This document shows positions 1-10,052 of a stretch of DNA of 64,000 nucleotides, one piece after another (the stretch's first letter is position 1; each line of letters opens with the position of its first letter). The position numbers and the translations under genes are program-made. Below the pieces are notes generated by a model that ran no database searches, was not told the origin of the DNA, and saw only the letters and a program-made list of their open reading frames with translations. Source of the DNA: Brasenia schreberi (Eukaryota; Streptophyta; Magnoliopsida; Nymphaeales; Cabombaceae); the NCBI GenBank assembly GCA_036023115.1, contig JAYKKT010000074.1, positions 6,149,501 through 6,213,500 on the forward strand, written 5' to 3'.

Positions 1-544
1 TGGCAATTTTGAACATGATATGAAACACCGATACAGACCCACCTGAAAAGTCTGTATTCTTGTCGATCTAGTGTGTCACAACAATGATCTGATCATGTTT
101 GTGCTGACCTGATTTGAACACACACAGAAATTTAAATGATACAAACACAACCCTAAACACGAAATCTCCACCCCTGAATTTGACATCACAAAAGAAAATG
201 GATTCAATCCTGATTCTTGAAAGATGGGAAATTTTGCTTGGTTGACTCCAATCGGTTATCTTCTATAGCAAGTTTGATTTTGTCCCAAGATCCATTGCCC
301 AAATAAATAAATAATCCACAATGCCAACAAATCCTGACATAAAATGGCAGCCATTGTGTGTCAAATCAAATTAATCCAAACCCATCGATCTAGATTTCTT
401 GAATGGTTTGATATTGTTTGATTGATTGTCAAAATATTTTGGAGAAGTCAATTCTTTTCCATAAACAATTTTGTTGGACCCAACTATGATGGAAGCACCC
501 TAGCGTTGTGTATTAACATATTGCAGTACAGAAACACAATGCAC
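1..544. other. intergenic DNA, nothing recognised
   Basis: AT-rich sequence with no coding exon, RNA gene or element that I can support on either strand. Confidence 0.5.
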
Positions 545-775
545 TCAAGGCGTTAGCCCTCCTGGGCAGGATTCTCGACTCCTATCATGGCTGGCTTCGA
601 GTTCGACTCCCATGGCGTGCATACAGGCTTTGGCCATCCAATGCGTTAGCTCAATGGCAGCACACTCTAGCGCCATTGCTGCTGGTGGAAAGTTCGACTC
701 CCAGAGGGTGCATGTGTGAGTGTGGGTGTATTAGGCTTCAGCCTCCTCTTGTAAAAAAAGAAAAAAGAAAAAAAA
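545..775 (+). repeat. tRNA-derived SINE, apparently dimeric
   Basis: Two tRNA-like heads lie in tandem. Each begins with GCGTTAGC and contains a box-B-like GTTCGACTCC (near 609 and 693). A box-A-like TAGCTCAATGGCAG is at about 645. The second head is followed by a shared body (GGCTTCAGCCTCCTCTTGTA near 731) and an A-rich tail to about 778. Related copies occur near 5998, 6716, 18905, 29262 and 34735. Exact ends and target duplication were not resolved. Confidence 0.65.
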
Positions 776-1312
776 ATTGAATTATGTTAAAGATTCGGCT
801 TAATTGACGATGCGATATTCGGTAGCCGAAGGTTCAACAACTCTCATATGAGGCTGCCTTTAGAATGTATAAAATGAATCTTACTTGGATCTGATCTTCA
901 TTGTTCATCCTGCAGCAAGAACCCTTTACAATCTAGGCTAAAACTCTTTGGGGTGGTAACAAATATGAGCCGTGCATCTACCTTTGAGAAAACTACATGA
1001 ACCCTCACAATGAGTTCCGATCAATTTTCATATGATTATGAAACAAACAATAATAAATGCTTTTGGAACTCGGAAAGTTTTGGTATTCCATGGAAAACTT
1101 TTCCTTCGTTTTCTCATGTAGAAAATATTTTGTTCCTCATCGGGGGAAGATTTCGTGTCGGATACGACACGAGAAAGCCTTTTGCAGCAAATCAGATGAG
1201 AGATTGGAACTCTTTTACCGGGTATGATTGTTTTTCAAATAAACCTTCCCCACCGACACTCCCTCTCCCCCCCTCTCTCTCTTTCTCTGTGTGTGTGCAT
1301 CACCGGGCAACA
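776..1312 (+). other. upstream region and 5' UTR of the isomerase gene
   Basis: No separate gene seen. A reading frame open from 1010 runs in frame into the isomerase, but its first 101 codons resemble no protein I know and end in a CT-rich tract (about 1258-1290) typical of plant 5' leaders. I treat it as promoter and leader. No firm TATA box was assigned. Confidence 0.5.
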
Positions 1313-3697
1313 ATGGGCTCCCTTCCCCCTTCCCACCTTCCCAATTGGATGGTGAAGAAGGAAACCCTCACCGTCGATGCCCTCCGCGACCTCTTCAAAT
1401 CACAGAAGCGCTACATCGACAACTTCTTCCTCAACCTCGACGTCTCTCAGGCTCACCGCTTCTTCCGCGCCGTCTCGGAAGCCACCGGAACCATTTTCTT
1501 AACCGGCGTCGGCAAGTCGGGCTTCGTTGCTCAGAAGATCGCCCAGACGCTCGTATCTCTCGGCACCAAATCCGCATTCCTCTCGCCCACCGACGCCCTC
1601 CACGGAGACATCGGTGCCCTCTCCGCCGGCGACCTACTGATCTTCTTCAGCAAGAGCGGAAGCTCCGAAGAGCTACTCCGCCTCGTTCCCTGCGCCCGCG
1701 CCCGTGGAGCCTTTCTCGTTGCCGTGACGTCGGCTCCGGGAAGCGCACTTGTGGCGGATTGCGACCTCAGCGTCCACCTCCCGCTCGAGAGGGAGCTCTG
1801 CCCCTTCGATCTGGCGCCTGTGACGTCGGCAGCGATCCAGATGCTGTTCGGAGACACCGTCGCTGTGGCGATCATGAGTTCCAGGAACCTCTCGAGGGAA
1901 GAGTACGCCGGTAACCACCCTGCCGGCCGCATTGGAAAGAGTCTAATCTTTAAGGTTGGATGAATTTTCATTCTTCAATCTCTTCTAAATTTTTGTGGGG
2001 CTTTTCCTTGGTTTTTTATTTGGGAACGTGGGTCCCTTCTTGATCCTTAATTGGAATGTCTGGTATTGCTAGTGTCTTTTTCTGTTAACAGATCTGTTGA
2101 ATGTTTATTCTCGTTGCCTGAATTTTTGTGGGTTTTCCGTGATTTTTTATTCGAGAATGTGTTTTTTCTTTGATCCTTAACTGTGAAGGTTTTGGATTGG
2201 TGATGTTCCTCTTGTCTAAATTTGTGTGTTTTTTATTTGGGAATTTGGGTTGTTATGTTTGATCCTTAATGTGAAGGTTGTGGTTTGGTCATCATCACCT
2301 TGTCTAAGTTTTGGTCGGATTGTTGATCTTTGGTTTGGGAATGTGCGCTGTTCTCTTTGATCCTGAATCCTAAGGTTTTGGATTGTTGGTGTTCTTTTTC
2401 TTTTCATGGGCCGTCTGCTTGGTTTAATTTCAGATCTTTATTGGTCATTTTCTGCTGATTTTTCATCTCAATTTTGGGTTTTTATTTGAAAAAGAAATGT
2501 AGGATGTTTTGTTTGTTTGATCTTTTCGATCTCCTGTTTCTCCGTTCCGTATGTTTGATCATTCATTGATCCTTGACTGTAGTGCCTATTTGAGTTGGGT
2601 TTGATTTGCAAGCGAGTTCTCTCTTTCCTTTTCTTCTCCTTCAGTATTTAGCAGATCTAGAGTTGGTTTGCGGGAGCTTTCTGTTTGTGAGTTTCTGTTG
2701 TTGGGAATGGTTGAGTGTTGTTTGATCTTTCATGTGAATTATTTCACTTGGCGGTCTATTTTCTATCATGGGTTTCCCGTCTGATTTTTGCACCTTCTGC
2801 TTGTTTTTTTATCCTTGAAATTGAGCACTATTTTCATGTCCTTCCTGGTTGATCTGTGGTGGTATGTTTCTGTTCACCTTAAGCAGATCAATGACGTTCA
2901 TCTGACAGAGTTCTTTGTCGATTCGATGTTTGCTTTGTGCTTGTAAAATTGTGTATTTGTCTGATAGTCAAAAATGCCATTGTTATGTGCCAAGTTGAGA
3001 AAATGAGGTTCTTGAGAAATCTATGACCTCTTTTCCTGGTTTTGAGTATGTAATCCGTCAAAAATGGGTCGTTCATGGTTGCCTATCGGTGATGAGGGAG
3101 GGAGCGAGGAGATGTGTCTTGTGCGTGTTGAAGTCAAAGATTATATTGTGAATAGTGCAGTTTATTAGCTATTTAATTCAACTATTACAAAACTGATTAA
3201 AGGAACTCAAAAATTGGTGTCTAGGTTAAAGATATGATGAAGAAGCGAGAGGATCTTCCCGTGTGCAAGGAAGGAGACCTGATTATTAACCAGCTTTTTG
3301 AGCATTCAAGCAAAGGATTTGGGTGTTTGCTTGTCATTGACGACGAGTATCACTTGATTGGAACATTCACTGATGGTGACCTGCGACGTGCTCTAGATGC
3401 GAATCGTGAGGCGATCTTCAAGCTCCTTGTAGGAGATGTATGTAACAGGTAGGATCTTGCATAATTCCGGTTGTGTTTCTGAAGTTAATAGTCCTGCCTA
3501 AAGCTATCTAAAACGTGTTTACACATGGAAAATTCGATAGGAATCCAAGAACGATTGGTCCGGAAGCTATGGCAGTCGATGCAATGAAGAGAATGGAATT
3601 TCCACCTTCACCTGTGCAATTCTTGCCAGTTATCAATGATGAGAACGTGGTGATTGGGTTGGTAACTTTGCATGGAATGGTCTCTGCAGGACTTTAA
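1313..3697 (+). CDS. SETH3: arabinose-5-phosphate isomerase (SIS + two CBS domains)
   Basis: Three exons: 1313-1954, 3225-3448 and 3541-3697, joined at GT-AG junctions with consistent phase, giving 340 residues (Arabidopsis relative about 350 from memory). Exon 1 carries the SIS sugar-phosphate isomerase domain: GVGKSG at about residues 65-70, then DALHGDIG and SKSGSSEE. Exons 2-3 carry the CBS pair, including [12 protein letters not shown] and a C-terminus ending SAGL. The family interconverts ribulose-5-P and arabinose-5-P, the first step toward Kdo, a pectin rhamnogalacturonan-II sugar; the Arabidopsis gene SETH3 is linked to pollen function. The start at 1313 (MGSLPP) is preferred because the in-frame upstream extension looks like leader. 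No lesion seen. Family is secure; the symbol is by homology. Confidence 0.92.
1985..2400 (+). repeat. diverged tandem repeats inside isomerase intron 1
   Basis: Intron 1 (1955-3224) is T-rich. It repeats a unit of about 90-130 bp containing TTGATCCTTAA followed by GTGAAGGTT and TTGGATTGG, near 2039, 2169, 2259 and 2357, with TTTTTATTTGGGAATGTG-like sequence between. Copies are diverged. Nothing else is recognised in the intron. Confidence 0.5.
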
Positions 3698-4646
<949 letters not shown>

Positions 4647-4849
4647 AAAAGTTGTCAATGCATATACCCATCTATTCGCAATCCATTTTATCATTTCAAC
4701 GTTGAGGTGTCCAAAATAGAAAGAATAACATTAAGAAAAAATATATTAGTACCTTTTACTTTTTTCTTAATTCAAATCTATCCTTGATCATTGTAATCAA
4801 AGAATGGAGATGATAAAATTGATTTCAATATCAACGGCATGTGCATGGA

Positions 4850-4852
<3 letters not shown>

Positions 4853-4912
<60 letters not shown>
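4853..4912. repeat. compound microsatellite (CT)n(AT)n
   Basis: CT run 4853-4883 followed directly by AT run 4884-4912, the same order as the tract at 4534. Confidence 0.97.
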
Positions 4913-4914
<2 letters not shown>

Positions 4915-5101
4915 TGACAACCTTATGCTAATCCATGCTTCCCTGTTCCATGGGTCTTGGATAAATTGGGGCAACCATCGCTCATCCACCTTCGTATTAG
5001 CTGTCCTGCCCCACTTCAACCCACACTAGTGATATTTTTTAAAAGAAATTTAATATATAATATATATGTGTGTGTGTGCGTGCAAAATATATAGATATAC
5101 A

Positions 5102-5102
<1 letters not shown>

Positions 5103-5149
<47 letters not shown>
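5103..5149. repeat. (TA)n microsatellite
   Basis: Perfect TA dinucleotide run of about 23 units, preceded by a short TG run near 5067. Confidence 0.97.
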
Positions 5150-5235
5150 TTATTTTATATATTATCTCCTTAAATAAAATAAATATTTCTTGAGCGGGGA
5201 CAGAGTGGGGGGGTTTGCCTTTGTAAACTGGCTTC

Positions 5236-5741
5236 ATGCAAGGGCAGGTCTGTATGGGTACCTGCCCCCTTTGCCATCCTTCCACAAGGTATAACGTGAG
5301 ACTAAGTGTGGATCCACCACTGAAGGTGTGGATTTATGATCGCAAGAGAGCACTGTGGAACCAATTATTAGCATTTTCAGACGAGAAACAAGATCTTCAT
5401 TGTGAAACGAAGTGGGACTGGAAGATTTGGGTAGCTGGACTATGCCAGAACTACCACCTGCATAAACACAATTCTGCCAACCTCTCTCCCAAGCCTGCTG
5501 TAGTCCGGTCAAGAGCCCCCATAGCTTTGCCCTGAATACACTACAGCTGCCCAGTCGTAAAGAAAACCCGGTCGCCATGAGAATCACGAAATGCACCTCC
5601 GGCAGTGGCAGAGGAGGAACTCCGCCTTACTGCACCATCTGAGTTTAGGGTTACCCGGCCCGACAGGATGAGTTTTTCTTTTCCTGCCTTGCAAGCTTCA
5701 CATGGGATATCAAAGGGCTTAAATGCAACCCCCAACTGCAC
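5236..5741 (-). pseudogene. RNase H domain fragment of an L1-type LINE
   Basis: Minus-strand translation gives, in two frames, LNSDGAV, then TAGGAFRDSHGD, then FRAKLWGLLTGLQQAWERG. This is the pattern of the RVT_3 / RNase H-like domain at the C-terminus of plant L1-type LINE polyproteins (D at the first strand, E in the helix). The frame shifts near 5560. No reverse transcriptase is next to it, so it is a dead fragment. Confidence 0.7.
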
Positions 5742-5997
5742 CTAAACACTTCGCCTTGAGCCAAGATGAGGCATCCATATCCCACTTTAAATATAAAAGA
5801 TCAACAGAAGAACTACTGCCGGGTTTGAATCCATCAGCTATAGTAGACAGTTCGCCTTCCCTGAACAGTTCCATTTCGTCTACCCTAAAAGAATTTCTAG
5901 ATCTGCTGTTGGTTCTGCCTGAATCTCACTTAAAAGAGAAATAACACTGAGCCTAAAATATGGCTCATCTTTTAATTGAATAAATTACTGGTAGAAT

Positions 5998-6110
5998 GCA
6001 CACAGAGCATTAGCTCACCTTGCAGGGCTCTCTAACCCCCATAATGCAAGTGGCCAGTTTGATTTCTTGGGGATGCATGCGTATCTTTGGCTTCAGCATC
6101 TCCTTATATA
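5998..6110 (+). repeat. tRNA-derived SINE, monomeric and degenerate
   Basis: Contains GAGCATTAGCTCACC (box-A-like), a degenerate B box (CAGTTTGATTTCTTGG) and the family body GGCTTCAGCATCTCC near 6090. It ends at a short TA run (about 6105-6121). Confidence 0.5.
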
Positions 6111-6400
6111 TATATATATATAGCAGTGACATGATTTTACATAAACATTTTCATTATTCAATCTTTGTCATAACGATTGATATGATAGAATAGAAAGCGT
6201 TTAATGTAGAAGTTCAAACATAAAAGTACAATAGTGTTGATGTCATTTGAATGGTGAAGATGTTTATGAAAGATAATGTAATATGAAGGACATTATGTAT
6301 TTCTCACTATTTATATAACTTATATATAGGTAGTTGTAAATGTATAATTATATTCATCTTTTGATCTTTGAGATAAATGGTTGAGGTGATAAAATAAAAA

Positions 6401-6690
6401 GATGGTGGTGCATGTATATCCAATACTTTAGTGAATAAGTTACGGTGGACTGGATATCCGTGCCTGATCGATCTATGTATAGAGAAGTAGTCATCTCGAA
6501 AATGGAGATTCATATCGTATGTAAAGTTTTTATTTTCAAAGGAATATATATTGACAGAAAGATGTGGGTGCATGTAAGTCCAATATTTTAGTGAATAAGA
6601 TACCGGTGTGCTAATACCTGTGCATGATCTATTTATGTGTAGAGAAGTAACCACTTGAAAATGGAGACTCGTAAAAATTTCTTTAAGCAA
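6401..6690. repeat. tandem duplication, unit about 160 bp
   Basis: The block beginning GATGGTGGTGCATGTA at 6401 recurs as GATGTGGGTGCATGTA at 6561. Both continue with CCAATA.TTTAGTGAATAAG, then a shared GATC.ATNTATGT.TAGAGAAGTA, and GAAAATGGAGA. Copies are clearly diverged. Function unknown. Confidence 0.75.
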
Positions 6691-6715
6691 AACATTCATG
6701 TCATTAGTAAAGTTT

Positions 6716-6830
6716 TCTCTTAAAGGAGAGGGCGAAGCCTAACACAGGCACCCCCAGGATTCGAACTCCTCACCAGAAGCCAAGGCTCAACGCGTCCTGC
6801 CTCTCTGTGTGCTACGTCGTCTGTAAAATT
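6716..6830 (-). repeat. tRNA-derived SINE copy
   Basis: Minus-strand copy: the plus strand reads GGCGAAGCCTAACACAGG (body) followed by GGATTCGAACTCC, the complement of a B box. Same family as 545 and 34735. Confidence 0.55.
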
Positions 6831-7115
6831 ATTCCCGGATTGTTGACTCTCTTTATTGAAATTTAAATATTGGGAAGTGGGCATGGAGAATATTCCTTTT
6901 ATCATTTTCGCGTAAAGTATTAATAGGAAAGGGGTCTATCTTAAGCGTCAAGGACAAATCTAGTTTATTCTGATGCTCCAAAATTACTTTCAATTTGTGA
7001 GAATTTACATAAAGCCTCACCATCTTCAAGTTTTAATTGCCTGTTTATGTAAAAGTTTCCAAAGACCTGCCCAAGTTCCAATTTGTTTTTTTTTTTAAAT
7101 TATCATCCCAACTAG

Positions 7116-7226
7116 TGGGGGTGAACTATGTAATATAATTAATTGTTTAAAGTGGTGGTGAACTATGTATTATAATTAATTGTTTAAAGTGGGGGTGAAT
7201 TATGTATTATAATTAATTGTTTAAAG
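7116..7226. repeat. three 37-bp direct tandem repeats
   Basis: Units at 7116-7152, 7153-7189 and 7190-7226, each starting TGG.GGTGAA.TATGTA and ending TTAATTGTTTAAAG, almost identical. A fourth unit begins at 7227, is broken after 7235, and resumes at 7490 (GGTGAACTATGTATTATAAT). The break is the insertion listed next. Confidence 0.9.
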
Positions 7227-7235
7227 TGGGGTGAA

Positions 7236-7489
7236 GTAGACATGGCCTGCCTGGAATGGACCTGACGGTTCCAACTCGGTAGAACTATAAAGGATCTTAT
7301 CCTAGCTTCGATGGAACTAGAAGCTATGGGTTGGAACCGTTGGTTCATCATTTTTTAATATTTTTATTAAAATTCGAAATTTTCAATGTTTTTTCAGTTT
7401 CAGATGGTTTAAGACCTAAATCGGAACCAATCGATTCTGATTCAATTCCAGTTCCTGGTTTCAGGTAAACCGGAACCGACCATGTCTAA
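7236..7489. mobile_element. MITE-like GGTTCC-rich element
   Basis: 254-bp insertion splitting the fourth 37-bp unit. The ends form imperfect inverted repeats (GTAGACATGGCC against the complement of GACCATGTCTAA, about 10 of 12 positions). GGTGAA flanks both sides (7230-7235 and 7490-7495), consistent with a target duplication. The interior is rich in GGAACCG and CGGTTC motifs and has no coding capacity. Related stretches: 7580-7740, 18660-18856, 32540-32716 and 33720-33852. Superfamily not determined. Confidence 0.65.
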
Positions 7490-7495
7490 GGTGAA

Positions 7496-8971
7496 CTATG
7501 TATTATAATAACATATTCAAGTATGAGATATAATTTTATAATTAATATTTCAAATTTCAGGTCTATAAGCATCCTCCACTGATCTGAACATGGTCAGTTC
7601 CTGACCGACCCAACGGATTCAATCGGAACGGGACTGAGCTAGAAACCGGCTGGAACATGAACCGAGACTCACTTGGTCTAGTTTTGGCTTCACCTTTTCC
7701 ACAATTGGATCCAACTTAGAATCGATGGTTCTAAGAGGAGCATATGTGACAGGAAGATACAAAGTTGACAAGTAAATATTACAGGGTATCAATTAGACTT
7801 TCTATGTTTCATGATTCTCTGTATTGAATACTTCTAATATTTTTTAATTTTTTCTCAAGTATTTGTTGTGTAGACAATCTTGATACATGCTTAAAAAAGC
7901 AACCTTAATATGATTCTCTCATTTTATTTTCTGAGTGTTGTGCAAACATTTTTTTCTAAAACTTATTGCTAATTTAGTTTTTCCTTATGTGACCATATTC
8001 ACCTAAAAATCGTTATTTCTACCACAAATATTTTCTGCAAATTACTATTACGCGACACTTGGACACTAATAATATTGTAATTATCTATAATTGAAAAAAA
8101 AACTCGATGCTGTACTAGAAGGGTACAATTTTCACAGGCCATTACAAGTAACCTGGTCATTTTTAGGTTTGGAAGAGTGAATTCGATAAAAAAAATATAA
8201 TAATAACTAAGATTTTTCTCATATTAAATAGGATCAGCTACATAAATTTTTTGTTTTGTATCGCTTGTAGTTAATCCAAGTTGAACTAGATAAAATTTTT
8301 TTCAACACTTTTGTTATCTTTTTTTCTCTTTTAAGATTTTCATAATTTAGTTTTCCATACATTTTTTGAGGAGCTTTCCTGGTTGTCTTTCTCTTTTAAT
8401 AAATATTATCTTATTTTTTTTATTCAAATATAAGAAACCATGTAATCACCCACACTAAGTCTGTCATTTTTATTTCAGTGGAACTGTTGAAAAGCAAGTA
8501 AGAAATCCTCACATCAGATTTGTATATGAATGTATACATACATACACAAGGGAGGGCAATAGGACAGTGTGGAACGGGTTTTCCCTCCACACGCACTAGA
8601 AGCTTCCTTGTACACCCCGTTCATTCCTCTGTCATGTCGGCAAAATCAAACCCCACCCCCTCTTTATTAGAATACGGGACGGCCCCGTTTTGCGTTGCTC
8701 CGATCAACCTATAAAAGTATTTTTTTAAAAGTAACTACTATTGTAAATTTTAATATTTTTATATTATTAAACTAAAAGGTATTTTATATATATATATATT
8801 ACCTAACACTCTATCTCATCTTCGTTATGGATTTTTCCTCACTCCATTTTGCAGTGGGTAGGTTTTTCTATTTTAGAATCCGTTTCATATAGGGGCACAG
8901 CGGAGTACTCTAGGAATTGCCATCACTCACATACACATGCATGCACTCATGTGCGTGTCCAATTGTTCACA

Positions 8972-9008
<37 letters not shown>

Positions 9009-10052
9009 CAAATTACTTATATGCAAACTCATGATTAAAATTAGAAGACAAAACATTTAAAAACAATTAAGTACCTTGCAATCTTAATTATCTACAATTT
9101 TTAATTAAATGTTTGAAATTTGTTTAAATAAACTTTATATATATATATATCAACAACTCCAACTTCTCTCTCTAATATGCATCCATACCATAATTTATTA
9201 TTAAGCAAAACATCTTTTTATGCCTCGTTTTCGTTAATGAAAGGTTAACTGAGTGGTCTTGGGATTTAATGTGACATCATCTGAACGAGACGGCTAAATT
9301 CAGTAACCAAAACCGGCATTGAGTCTCATGAACTTGTGTAAATAGCAGACAATATTAGGTGCACTTCGCAAATTGCTCAATGTTCACGGACCTTATAGAA
9401 ACAAAAGCCTTGTTTCCACTCCTACTGAAATGATTTTCTTCTTCGATAAGAAAATAAAGAAAAGATGAAGGTGGAAAAAGTGGGCTGTGCGGGGTAACGT
9501 GGTGGAACTCTCTCTCTCTCTCCAAAATCAACCAGTAAAGTCTGATTGGTTTCTTAATCAAATAGGAGATTGATGCCCAATTTCATTCTCCTTTCAACTC
9601 CTGTTTTCAACAGACCGGCAGCTTCAGAATCCAGATCAACAACCCGAAATTCCGTGTTTTTTTACTCAGATCTCACCTGTTCTCGCCATAACGCTTCACG
9701 GTTCTCCAAGCTCCATCATTTTCACTTCAATTTCCAACAAAATACATCCCGAAATCCGGGTAATCTTGGATTGCCTTGCAGATTTCTTCCTGCTTCGCCG
9801 ATCCCACTCTAGTTCAGATAAGCGATCCCCTGTCCAAACGTCAAGAAAGAAAAAATCGGATTTCTCATCCATTTCTCGATCTCTGTGATTAGAAACCCAA
9901 GTTTCTCTTTCGACTTTCCCTCAAATCATCAAAATTCAACGTCTATCGGTCGATTCCATCATCAAGCTCCGTTTCGGGGCGGCCTCTTCTACTGCGTTTC
10001 TTCGATACCCACAACGAACTAGCTCGAGTAATCTACAGGTTTCAAGAAAGCA
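7496..10052. other. intergenic DNA and upstream region of the NECAP-like gene
   Basis: Includes a second GGTTCC-type fragment (about 7580-7740), an (AT)n run at 8976-9006 and otherwise AT-rich sequence. From about 9480 it turns CT-rich and probably contains the NECAP promoter and 5' UTR. An open frame at 9570-9812 encodes a sequence I do not recognise and do not call as a gene. Confidence 0.45.
8976..9006. repeat. (AT)n microsatellite
   Basis: About 15 AT units after GCATGCACTCATGTGCGTGT-like sequence. Confidence 0.95.

Noticed and set aside
1010..1312. N-terminal extension of the isomerase from the upstream ATG
   Set aside because: In frame, but the 101 extra residues resemble no family member and end in a CT-rich leader; relatives start near the ATG at 1313.
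1291..1971. Alternative frames over isomerase exon 1 on both strands
   Set aside because: Arg-rich or low-similarity shadow frames of a GC-rich true exon.
7116..7226. CRISPR-like array
   Set aside because: Repeats are head-to-tail without spacers, in a plant genome.
9570..9812. 80-residue protein upstream of the NECAP-like gene
   Set aside because: No recognised motif; lies in probable promoter/leader DNA.
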